Part shown: piece by piece, positions 1-6,788 of the stretch | How positions within the stretch are numbered: position 1 is the first letter of the stretch | How the letters are laid out: each line of letters begins with the position of its first letter | From: Alphaproteobacteria bacterium | GTDB taxonomy: Bacteria; Pseudomonadota; Alphaproteobacteria; Ferrovibrionales; Ferrovibrionaceae | Assembly: GCA_017307375.1 (NCBI GenBank) | Contig: JAFKFH010000003.1 | Location: 186,001-250,000 of the forward strand | Direction: 5' to 3' | Length of the DNA stretch: 64,000 nucleotides | Position numbers and translations under genes: made by a program | The notes under the pieces: generated by a model | What the model was told of the DNA's origin: nothing | The model's input: the letters and a program-made list of their open reading frames with translations, nothing else | Databases searched by the model: none

Positions 1-189
1 ATGGGCCTCGCCCTGGTGCCGCGCCTGTTCATCGCCGACGAACTGGCGCGCGGCCGGCTGGTCGAACCGCTGGCCATTGCTGTCGAAAGGGCGGAGAGTT
101 ACTGGATCGGCCACGCCCCGGGACGCGAGCGCGATCCTGTCATCGCAACCTTCAAGACATGGCTGCGGGCCGAGGCGTCGTCTGGCTGA
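1..189 (+). CDS. LysR-family regulator, C-terminal fragment
   Basis: Only the last 62 residues lie in the window and the reading frame is open from base 1, so the gene starts upstream. The segment GLALVPRLFIADELARGRLVEPL, followed by a short strand and a C-terminal helix with FKTWLRAEA, matches the end of the effector-binding domain of GcvA-like LysR regulators. The DNA-binding domain and target genes are not visible. The first ATG is probably an internal codon rather than the true start. Family assignment is fairly safe; the regulated pathway is unknown. Confidence 0.75.
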   Translation: MGLALVPRLFIADELARGRLVEPLAIAVERAESYWIGHAPGRERDPVIATFKTWLRAEASSG

Positions 190-253
190 CTGGCGCATCG
201 GATTGGGTTAGGGTCCGCGCCGGAATGGACTCGAGTCGAAGGAAGTGGGGACC

Positions 254-1117
254 GTGAGCATCGACGAAACCCTGGCCGGGCCGATGGCCGATGAACTGGA
301 CCAGCGCCGCCGCTGGCAGCCGCGTACCGCCTTTGCCGAGCGGACCTCGCCCGAATCGGTGGTGCGCCGCTGCGACCCGGAAGAGCCGGTTTTCGTGCTG
401 CGCGCCCATGACGGCACCGCGGTGCGCGCGATCGGCTGGTACGTCCAGTTGCTGCGCGTCTCCGGCCAGCCCGAGGCCAAGGTGCAGGGTGTCATCGCCG
501 TCGCCCGTGCCTTCAAGGCCTGGCCGGACAAGGAATGGCCGTCGATCGACTTCGTCTCGGACGAAACGGCCTGGCGCCAGCGCCATCGCATCCGCACCGC
601 GGCGGAGGAACTGGCCGAGAGCGAATCGGTCCTGAACCGGGCGGCCGACGACGAGCCGGTCTTCGTGTTGCGCGCCCGCGACCCGCTGGCGGTGATGACC
701 GTGCTGTGGTGGGCGCACAACGCCGTGGGCGCCGGCGGGGGCGAGCGCAAGTACAATGCCGCGCTGGAGATCGCCATGGCGATCGAGCGCTGGCGGGGCG
801 CCAAGGGCCTCGTCGCCACCGCCGCCGCGGTGACCGAACCGCTGCCCTCGCCGGTGGTGGCCGAAACCCCGGCCGAGGAGGAGACCGCGGTGCCGGCCGA
901 CACCCGGCTGCGCTATCGCATCGAGGCGATCGCCCCGGTCGCGACCGAGGTCAGGCTGGCCGGCCTCGACGGCGTGGGCAACCGCACCCTGCGCTGGTCG
1001 CCGGTCTTCATCGAGCGCTTTGCCCTGGCCCCCGGCGACATCGTGGTCGTCGACCCGGCGAGCCCGCGGGCCTTCGTCGCCGTCGAGAAGCCGGACGGTC
1101 AGGTCCTGGCCTGGTAG
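254..1117 (+). CDS. Unknown protein with internal duplication
   Basis: A 287-residue soluble protein with no signal peptide or membrane segment. I chose GTG 254 because a GGAAG ribosome site lies eight bases upstream; GTG 245, in the same frame, sits too close to it. Two copies of an EPVFVLRA-x-D...A...W module occur, near residues 43-92 and 132-185, each ending in a helix rich in A and W. A proline- and glutamate-rich linker follows, then a small beta-rich C-terminal domain (about residues 215-287). No catalytic motif is recognisable. It runs towards the nrsF gene and is separated from it by three bases. Confidence 0.75.
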   Translation: MSIDETLAGPMADELDQRRRWQPRTAFAERTSPESVVRRCDPEEPVFVLRAHDGTAVRAIGWYVQLLRVSGQPEAKVQGVIAVARAFKAWPDKEWPSIDFVSDETAWRQRHRIRTAAEELAESESVLNRAADDEPVFVLRARDPLAVMTVLWWAHNAVGAGGGERKYNAALEIAMAIERWRGAKGLVATAAAVTEPLPSPVVAETPAEEETAVPADTRLRYRIEAIAPVATEVRLAGLDGVGNRTLRWSPVFIERFALAPGDIVVVDPASPRAFVAVEKPDGQVLAW

Positions 1118-1120
1118 ACG

Positions 1121-1765
1121 CTACCAGCGCAGCAGCCGGCCGCCGGCCCAGGCCCCGAGGCTGGCGACCAGCAGGATCGCCGGGATATGCCAGGCGGCGA
1201 TGAACATCAGCGAGCCTTCCGGGCAGTGCAGCGTGTACATCGCCGCGGCGAATCCGCCCGCGGCCAGGCCGGCCATCGCGCCGGTCGCCCGGGGCCGCGC
1301 CGGCGCGCCGCGCCGCAGCGCCAGCAGCATGCCGCCCAGCATCGGCAGCGACAGCAGGAAGACACAGGCGAGACAGGCCAGCGGCTGATCGCCCACCAGC
1401 CGCTGCCACCAGCCGCCGGTGCCGGCACGCGCCAGCTCGACCACGATGCCGCCGGCCATCAGCAGCGCGGGGATCACCGCCCAGCCGGTCCGCAGCCGCG
1501 CCTCGGGCCGGGCGGCCGCCGCCACGGCCGCGAGCGCGCCGGCACCGAGCAGACCGGCCGCCGCCACCGTGGTGCCCAGCGTCAGGCCCAGGCCATGGGC
1601 CAGATGCGGGCTGCGCGCCAGGCCGAACCAGATCACGGCGAAGGACGGAACGGCCATCACCGCGGTCGCCAGGACCAGGTCGGCCCAAAGCGGCCGCAGC
1701 GCGTTACGGGGCGACATGCCATCCAGATCGGCGGCGAGCGCCCGGATCAGATCGTCGGTCTTCAT
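1121..1765 (-). CDS. nrsF: NrsF/DUF1109-type anti-sigma factor
   Basis: A 214-residue membrane protein with about six hydrophobic segments. The N-terminal MKTDDLIRALAAD and the late LHCPEGS...WH motif are hallmarks of the DUF1109/NrsF family, whose members hold a cognate ECF sigma factor at the inner membrane. Conserved cysteines (CLAC, HCPEGS) may sense metal or redox stress, as proposed for Caulobacter NrsF. The gene overlaps the upstream sigma factor by four bases (ATGA), so the two are translationally coupled. Family assignment comes from sequence pattern; the inducing signal here is inferred. Confidence 0.88.
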   Translation of the reverse strand: MKTDDLIRALAADLDGMSPRNALRPLWADLVLATAVMAVPSFAVIWFGLARSPHLAHGLGLTLGTTVAAAGLLGAGALAAVAAAARPEARLRTGWAVIPALLMAGGIVVELARAGTGGWWQRLVGDQPLACLACVFLLSLPMLGGMLLALRRGAPARPRATGAMAGLAAGGFAAAMYTLHCPEGSLMFIAAWHIPAILLVASLGAWAGGRLLRW

Positions 1766-2325
1766 TTGAACTTGTCCCAGTCCCCGAACATCACGGTCAG
1801 CGCCGCCAGCCCCCGGTGCAGCGCCACATAGACCGCGCCGCGCGACAGGTTGAACCGGTGCGCGGTCTCGGCCACGCTGGCCCCGTCGACGGCGAGGGCC
1901 GTGACCACCTCGCGCTGCCGCGACGGCAGGGCGGCCAGAAAGCGCTCGACCGGCGCGGCCATCTCGGGCGCAGCCACCGACAGGGTGTCGGCCACATCGT
2001 CCAGCGGGACTTCTCCCCGGCTGCCGCGGCGGCGCACGATATCGACCGCCTTGTGCCGGGCGATCGCCCGCAGCCAGGGCAGGAACGGCCGGCCCGGGTC
2101 CCAGGTATGGCGCTTGAGATGAACGGCGAGCAGGGTTTCCTGCACCACGTCCTCGACGTCGCGCGCCTCCAGGCCGGTGCGCCGCAACGCCGTCGCGGCA
2201 AAGACACGCAGGGTCGCCGCGACCTCGGCCAGCAGCCGGGCATAGGCCGCGGCATCACCGCCGCGGGCGGCCAGCATCGCCGCCGCCCATCTCGCCTCCC
2301 GCCCGTCTTCCCCGCCGTTCAGCAC
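1762..2325 (-). CDS. sigF: ECF RNA polymerase sigma factor
   Basis: A 187-residue ECF sigma factor. Region 2 includes DVEDVVQETLLAVH and WDPGRPFLPWLRAIARHKAVD; region 4 includes LPSRQREVV and a helix-turn-helix SVAETAHRFNLSRGAVYVALHRG. It starts at GTG 2325 and overlaps the anti-sigma gene, the classic regulator pair. It resembles Caulobacter SigF (ECF16-type), which responds to metals and oxidants. The symbol is by analogy. Across the intergenic region a long operon containing an MsrP-like Mo enzyme runs the other way and carries an ECF-like promoter. No matching promoter was seen for the sigma gene itself. Confidence 0.88.
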   Translation of the reverse strand: MLNGGEDGREARWAAAMLAARGGDAAAYARLLAEVAATLRVFAATALRRTGLEARDVEDVVQETLLAVHLKRHTWDPGRPFLPWLRAIARHKAVDIVRRRGSRGEVPLDDVADTLSVAAPEMAAPVERFLAALPSRQREVVTALAVDGASVAETAHRFNLSRGAVYVALHRGLAALTVMFGDWDKFK

Positions 2326-2363
2326 CAGAACCCCGCCTGACGATCACGAGGCCGTGAGGCCAC

Positions 2364-2389
2364 GTAAGATCCGCCGATCCTAGACCGAA
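2364..2389 (+). promoter_or_regulatory. Candidate ECF sigma promoter for the 2458-8735 operon
   Basis: The sequence has GTAAGA at 2364-2369, a 16-base spacer, then CGAA at 2386-2389. I recall GTAACC-N16-CGAA as the Caulobacter SigF promoter; the match here is GTAA, the spacing and CGAA, with two -35 bases differing. It points at the gene beginning at 2458 and would give a leader of about 60 bases. The function is inferred. Confidence 0.5.
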
Positions 2390-2457
2390 CCGGGAAGAGA
2401 GGCCGCTCACGATCGAGCGACCACAGGAATATTTTCGATGTCACGGGGGCTCGGCGC

Positions 2458-3246
2458 ATGGCTGAACGGACGTCCGACTGGAGCTGCGCGATCGCGGTGA
2501 TGGCCAAGGCTTCGGCACCGGGCCGCACCAAGACGCGGCTGACGCCGCCGCTGACCCCGGACCAGGCGGCGGCCTTCAATACCGCGTTCCTGCAGGATAT
2601 CGCCGCCAATCTGCTGGCCGCCTCGCAGTCCGCGCCGATCGCCGGTTACATGGCCTACGGCCCGCCGGGCAGCGCGGGCTTCTTCCGCCGCCGCCTGCCG
2701 CCGGCGATCGGCCTGATGGAAGTCTGGCAGGCGAATTTCGGCGATTGCCTGCACCAGACCATCCGCGACCTGCTGGCCCGCGGCCACGACGCGGCCGTGG
2801 TGCTGAACGCCGACAGCCCGACGCTGCCGACCGCACTGCTGGTCGAGGCGGCGGACTGGCTGGCCCGTCCCGGCGATCGCGCGGTGCTGGGACCGGCCGA
2901 GGACGGCGGCTACTACCTGCTGGGCCTGAAGGCGCCGCATCGCCGCATGTTCGAGGACATCGACTGGAGCACCGAGCGCGTGGCCGGCCAGACCCTGGCC
3001 CGTGCCCGCGAAATCGGCCTGGACGTCCATATCCTGCCACCCTGGTACGACGTCGACGATGCCGCGGCGCTGCGCCGCCTGCATGACGAGTTGTTCGCCG
3101 GCGCCGCGCCGGATCCGGGCCCGGGCCCTGCCCCGCATGACGCGGTCCATACCGCCGACCTGATGATGGCGCTGGGCCTTGCCATGTTCAATACGCCGCC
3201 GGGCCGGGCGGGCGCAGAAAGGATTCCCAATGTCGTCGCTGTCTGA
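2458..3246 (+). CDS. DUF2064 (TIGR04282-type) glycosyltransferase
   Basis: A 262-residue GT-A-fold nucleotide-sugar transferase of the DUF2064 family. The N-terminal AVMAKASAPGRTKTRLTPPL is the nucleotide-binding loop; VVLNADSPTLPTALL carries the metal-binding acidic motif; GPAEDGGYYLLGL is another family signature. Database models often name this family 'arsenosugar biosynthesis glycosyltransferase', but no ArsM or arsenic gene lies nearby, so that role is not supported here. It is the first gene of a seven-gene operon and overlaps the next start by 17 bases. The ATG at 2458 follows a GGGGG ribosome site. Confidence 0.85.
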   Translation: MAERTSDWSCAIAVMAKASAPGRTKTRLTPPLTPDQAAAFNTAFLQDIAANLLAASQSAPIAGYMAYGPPGSAGFFRRRLPPAIGLMEVWQANFGDCLHQTIRDLLARGHDAAVVLNADSPTLPTALLVEAADWLARPGDRAVLGPAEDGGYYLLGLKAPHRRMFEDIDWSTERVAGQTLARAREIGLDVHILPPWYDVDDAAALRRLHDELFAGAAPDPGPGPAPHDAVHTADLMMALGLAMFNTPPGRAGAERIPNVVAV

Positions 3247-4285
3247 GCCACTGCCCGATCCGCGGCGCTATTTCGCGGCCGTCGGCCGCGACCGCACCGC
3301 CGAGCGGCCGGTCTGCCTCTATCTGGAGACCACCAATCGCTGCAACCTGCTGTGCACCACCTGCCCCCGCACCTATGCCGAACTGGAGCCGCCGGCGGAC
3401 ATGAGCTGGCCCTTGTTCACCCGGATCGTCGACCAGATCCCCGGGCTGCAGCGGGCGGTGCTGCACGGGGTCGGCGAACCGATGCTGGTCAAGGACCTGC
3501 CCCGCATGGTCGCCTATCTGAAGGCGCGGGGCACCTACGTGCTGTTCAACACCAACGGCACGCTGCTGAACGAACGCAACGGCCGCGCGCTGATCGAGGC
3601 CGGGCTGGACGAGTTGCGCGTCTCGTTCGACGCTGCCGACGCCGAGACCTACAAGGCGATCCGCGGCAAGGACTTCTTCCGGCGGATCCTGCGCAACGTC
3701 GCTGCCTTCCGCGACCTGCAGCGGCGCGAAGGCCATGCGCGGCCGCGCGTCTCGGCGTGGCTGACCGGGCTGCGCGAGACCGTGGCCGACCTGCCGGCCT
3801 TCGTCCAGGTCGCGGCCGATGCCGGGGTCGAGGAAGTCTATCTGCAACGCCTCGTCTTCTTCGAGGACGATGCGATCGGGCGCGCGCGCCCCGACCAGGC
3901 GTTGTACGAACGGCTGACGCGGGAAGAGGCCGGGCATATCGAGGCGGCGACCGCGCTGGCCAGGCGGCTCGGCCTGACCTTCAGCGCATCCGGTGCCGCG
4001 TCCGAGCCCGGGTTGAGCCTGCAGCGCGCCGACGACGGGTCGCCCTGGTCGTCCTGCCGCCGGCCCTGGTCGGTCATGTACATCACCGCCAACGGCCGCG
4101 CCCTGCCTTGCTGCATCGCGCCGTTCTCGCAGCGCGGCTATGAAAACTACACGCTGGGCGACGCGACCCAGGCAAGCTTGCGCGAAATCTGGGAGGGACC
4201 GGCCTATGCCGCCTTCCGCGCCGCCCTGGCCTCCGACACCCCGCCGCCGGCCTGCGCCGGCTGCGGCCAGCGCTGGAGCCTCTAG
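3230..4285 (+). CDS. Radical SAM/SPASM-domain protein
   Basis: A 351-residue radical SAM enzyme. The cluster motif CNLLCTTC (CxxxCxxC) near residue 38 binds the catalytic 4Fe-4S cluster; GVGEPML is the glycine-rich SAM-binding strand. Later cysteines in SSCRRPW, LPCCIAPFS and a terminal CAGCGQRW fit an auxiliary SPASM cluster. The substrate is unknown; SPASM proteins modify peptides, sugars or nucleotides. I chose ATG 3230, preceded by AAAGGA, over an earlier in-frame ATG at 3179 that would overlap the upstream gene more deeply. It ends one base before the GT2 start. Confidence 0.87.
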   Translation: MSSLSEPLPDPRRYFAAVGRDRTAERPVCLYLETTNRCNLLCTTCPRTYAELEPPADMSWPLFTRIVDQIPGLQRAVLHGVGEPMLVKDLPRMVAYLKARGTYVLFNTNGTLLNERNGRALIEAGLDELRVSFDAADAETYKAIRGKDFFRRILRNVAAFRDLQRREGHARPRVSAWLTGLRETVADLPAFVQVAADAGVEEVYLQRLVFFEDDAIGRARPDQALYERLTREEAGHIEAATALARRLGLTFSASGAASEPGLSLQRADDGSPWSSCRRPWSVMYITANGRALPCCIAPFSQRGYENYTLGDATQASLREIWEGPAYAAFRAALASDTPPPACAGCGQRWSL

Positions 4286-4286
4286 C

Positions 4287-4976
4287 ATGGCCGCGCCGGT
4301 CATCGCCGTGGCGATCCCGACCCTGAACGAGGCCCAGTCGATCGGTCAGGTCGTCGCCGAAATCCCCCGCGCCGCCGTCACCCGCATCATCGTCGCCGAT
4401 GGCGGCAGCACCGACGGCACCCCCGAACTCGCCCGGCATGCCGGTGCCGAGGTGATCGCCGCCGGTCGCGGCTACGGCCGCGCCTGCCTCGCCGCCGCGC
4501 AACGGGCCGGGGATGCCGAGATCGTCGTCTTCATGGACGGCGACGGCGCCGACGATCCGCGGCACATCGCCGACCTGGTCGCACCGATCGCCGACGGCAG
4601 CCGCGACTTCGTCATCGGCTCGCGGGTGCGGGGCCGCCGCGAACCGGGCAGCATGGGCTGGCACCAGATCGCGGCGGGGCTTGCCGCCGGCTGGGCGATC
4701 GGCGGGCTGTACGGGGTGCGCTACACCGACATGGGCGCCTTCCGCGCGATCCGGCGCGATGCCCTGCTGGCGCTGGGCATGCGCGAGATGACCTATGGCT
4801 GGAACATCGAGATGCAGATGCGGGCGGCGCGCCGCGGCCTGCGCATCGCCGAGATCCCGGTATCCTGCCGGCGGCGCATCGGCGGCACCTCGAAGGTTGC
4901 CGGCAGCCTGGGCGGCAGCCTGCGTGCCGGCAGCCGGATCGTGACCACCTTCGCCCGCATCGCGGTGACCGCATGA
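4287..4976 (+). CDS. GT2 glycosyltransferase, DPM1/polyprenyl-phosphate type
   Basis: A 229-residue family 2 glycosyltransferase. VAIPTLNEAQSIGQVV, IIVADGGSTDGT, FMDGDGADDP (DxD) and the RRRIGGTSKVAG segment are typical of dolichyl- or polyprenyl-phosphate sugar synthases, which load a nucleotide sugar onto a lipid phosphate at the cytoplasmic face. It lacks the C-terminal membrane helices of some relatives. ATG 4287 was chosen because it directly follows the upstream stop; the upstream frame extension has no independent support. Its product could feed the GT-C-like membrane protein at the end of the operon (inference). Confidence 0.87.
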   Translation: MAAPVIAVAIPTLNEAQSIGQVVAEIPRAAVTRIIVADGGSTDGTPELARHAGAEVIAAGRGYGRACLAAAQRAGDAEIVVFMDGDGADDPRHIADLVAPIADGSRDFVIGSRVRGRREPGSMGWHQIAAGLAAGWAIGGLYGVRYTDMGAFRAIRRDALLALGMREMTYGWNIEMQMRAARRGLRIAEIPVSCRRRIGGTSKVAGSLGGSLRAGSRIVTTFARIAVTA

Positions 4977-5374
4977 GGCCGCTCGTCGCCGCCCTGCTGC
5001 TGCTGGCCGCGACGACCGCCCAGGCGCAGACGGCACAGGAAAAGATGCAGCGCCGCTTTCCCCAGCCGGTGCGCGTCGGCGACCTGGTGGGGTTGCCCGT
5101 GCTCGACGAACGCGACGTCACGATCGGCCGGATCAGTCAGGTCGTCCGCGACGATCGGGGCAACATCCTGCTGATCCTGCCCTACGGCGACTGGGCGACC
5201 TGGCGCAAGCGCCCGGTCGCCGTGCCCGTCGAAGTCGTCGCGATGCTGGGCCGCCAGGTCGCGGCGATCGACATGCCGCGTGCCGAGTTCGACAAGGCGC
5301 CGGATTGGACAGACCGACCCGCGGCAGTGCTTGGCCCGGACGATGTCATCCGGGTCGCCCTGACCCGCCGCTGA
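4973..5374 (+). CDS. Periplasmic PRC-barrel-like protein
   Basis: A 133-residue secreted protein: an N-terminal signal peptide (MRPLVAALLLLAATTAQAQ, cleavage near residue 19) is followed by a small beta domain. VGDLVGLPVLDERDVTIGRISQVVRDDRGNILLIL resembles a PRC barrel, a fold often used for protein contact or for gauging redox partners. It overlaps the GT2 gene by four bases (ATGA) and precedes the cytochrome gene by 13 bases. Its role may be structural within the neighbouring Mo-enzyme system; this is inferred from position only. Confidence 0.7.
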   Translation: MRPLVAALLLLAATTAQAQTAQEKMQRRFPQPVRVGDLVGLPVLDERDVTIGRISQVVRDDRGNILLILPYGDWATWRKRPVAVPVEVVAMLGRQVAAIDMPRAEFDKAPDWTDRPAAVLGPDDVIRVALTRR

Positions 5375-5387
5375 GAGGCCGCTTGCG

Positions 5388-5993
5388 ATGACGCGACAGA
5401 TGCACCCGCCCGCCATCCGGATCATGCACTGGCTGAACGCGCTGGCGATGCTGGTGATGGTGACGAGCGGCTGGAAGATCTACGAGGACGAGCCGCTGTT
5501 CGGCACGGTGCGCTTTCCCGATGCGATCACGCTGGGCGGCGAGGCGCAGGGTGCGCTGCAATGGCACTACGCCGGCATGTGGCTGATGGTCGCCAACGGC
5601 CTCGCCTATGTCGCCTACGGCCTGGCGACCGGCCGGTTCCGCCGGCTGCTGCTGCCGATCCGGCCGGGCGAGTTGCTGGCGACCTTGCGTGACGCGCTGC
5701 GCCTGCGCCTCGGCCATGACGACCTCACCCGCTACAACCCGGTGCAGAAGGCCATGTATGTCGGCGTGCTGGCGATCGGATTCGTCCAGGTGATCTCGGG
5801 GCTGGCGATCTGGAAGCCGGTGCAGTTCGCCGAACTGACCCTGCTGTTCGGCGATTTCCAGGGCGCGCGGATCGCCCATTTCGTCGGCATGATGGCGATC
5901 GTGCTGTTCGTCTTCGTCCACGCGACCCTGGCGCTGATCGTGCCGCAGACGCTGCGCGCGATGCTGACCGGCAATCCCGGAGGATCACGATGA
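5388..5993 (+). CDS. Cytochrome b561-type membrane subunit
   Basis: A 201-residue protein with four hydrophobic helices. Histidines in PPAIRIMHWLNALAM, ALQWHYAGMW, ARIAHFVGMM and FVFVHATLAL are placed to bind two hemes, as in the di-heme cytochromes b of the Ni/Fe-hydrogenase and thiosulfate-reductase group. It overlaps the following Mo-enzyme gene by four bases, so it is very likely the quinol-linked electron partner of that enzyme, a role analogous to MsrQ, though it is not an MsrQ (FRD-type) sequence. It is inserted in the inner membrane. Confidence 0.85.
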   Translation: MTRQMHPPAIRIMHWLNALAMLVMVTSGWKIYEDEPLFGTVRFPDAITLGGEAQGALQWHYAGMWLMVANGLAYVAYGLATGRFRRLLLPIRPGELLATLRDALRLRLGHDDLTRYNPVQKAMYVGVLAIGFVQVISGLAIWKPVQFAELTLLFGDFQGARIAHFVGMMAIVLFVFVHATLALIVPQTLRAMLTGNPGGSR

Positions 5994-6772
5994 CCAAGCC
6001 CCCATCGGCCTCGCGCTTCCGGCCGGCGCGGCGCCTCGCCAGCCTGTCGGACCATGGCGGTCTCGTCGCCGAGATCGACCGGCGCCGGTTGCTGCGCGGC
6101 GGCTTCAGTCTCGGCGCGCTGGCGATGCTGACCGGCTGCGACGTCACCGACAACGACGCGGTCCAGCGGGGCTTGCGCGCGGTGTCGCGCTGGAACGACC
6201 GGGTTCAGGCCGCGCTGTTCCGGCCGGACAAGCTGGCCCCGACCTACGACCGCGCCCAGGTCGTCAAACCCCCGCGCTTCAATGCCTATTACGGTATCGA
6301 GGATGTCGAACCGGTCGACGGCGCGGCCTGGCGGCTGGAACTGGCCGGGCTGATCGGCGACCGCCGCCCCTGGACGCTGCGCGAGATCAATGCGCTGCCG
6401 GCGCAAACCTGGATCTATCGGCATGTCTGCGTCGAGGGCTGGGACTATATCGGCCAGTGGTCGGGTCCGAACTTCCGCCTGTTCCTGGAACGGATCGGGG
6501 CGGACCTGACCGCGAAATACGTGGCCTTTCGCTGCGCCGACGGCTACACCGGATCGATCGACATGCCGAGCGCCCTGCACCCGCAGACCATCCTGGCGAC
6601 CGGCTATGCCGACGAGCCGATCGCCGATCCGTTCGGGTACCCGCTGCGGCTGCGCACCGCCGTCAAGCTCGGTTTCAAGAACCCGAAATGGATCACCGCG
6701 ATCGAAGTGACCAACAGCTATCCGGGCGGCTATTGGGAGGATCGCGGATTCAACTGGTTCAGCGGTCTCTGA
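5990..6772 (+). CDS. Sulfite-oxidase/MsrP-like molybdopterin oxidoreductase
   Basis: A 260-residue Mo-cofactor enzyme of the sulfite-oxidase fold. The N-terminal region holds DRRRLLRGGFSLGALAML, a Tat-like twin-arginine stretch, then LTGC, which could be a lipobox, so the protein may be a Tat-exported lipoprotein. HVCVEGWDYIGQWSGP contains the conserved molybdenum-ligating cysteine, and the C-terminal half keeps FRCADGYTGSIDM and KLGFKNPKWI. MsrP (YedY) repairs oxidised periplasmic methionines with a membrane cytochrome; here the cytochrome gene is directly upstream. The exact substrate is not determinable. Confidence 0.85.
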   Translation: MTKPPSASRFRPARRLASLSDHGGLVAEIDRRRLLRGGFSLGALAMLTGCDVTDNDAVQRGLRAVSRWNDRVQAALFRPDKLAPTYDRAQVVKPPRFNAYYGIEDVEPVDGAAWRLELAGLIGDRRPWTLREINALPAQTWIYRHVCVEGWDYIGQWSGPNFRLFLERIGADLTAKYVAFRCADGYTGSIDMPSALHPQTILATGYADEPIADPFGYPLRLRTAVKLGFKNPKWITAIEVTNSYPGGYWEDRGFNWFSGL

Positions 6773-6788
6773 TTGCGTCGACGACCCG

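Noticed and set aside
2458-3246. Arsenosugar biosynthesis, as the TIGR04282 name implies
   Set aside because: No ArsM methyltransferase, arsenic transporter or arsenic regulator lies in the operon; the family name is broader than that pathway.
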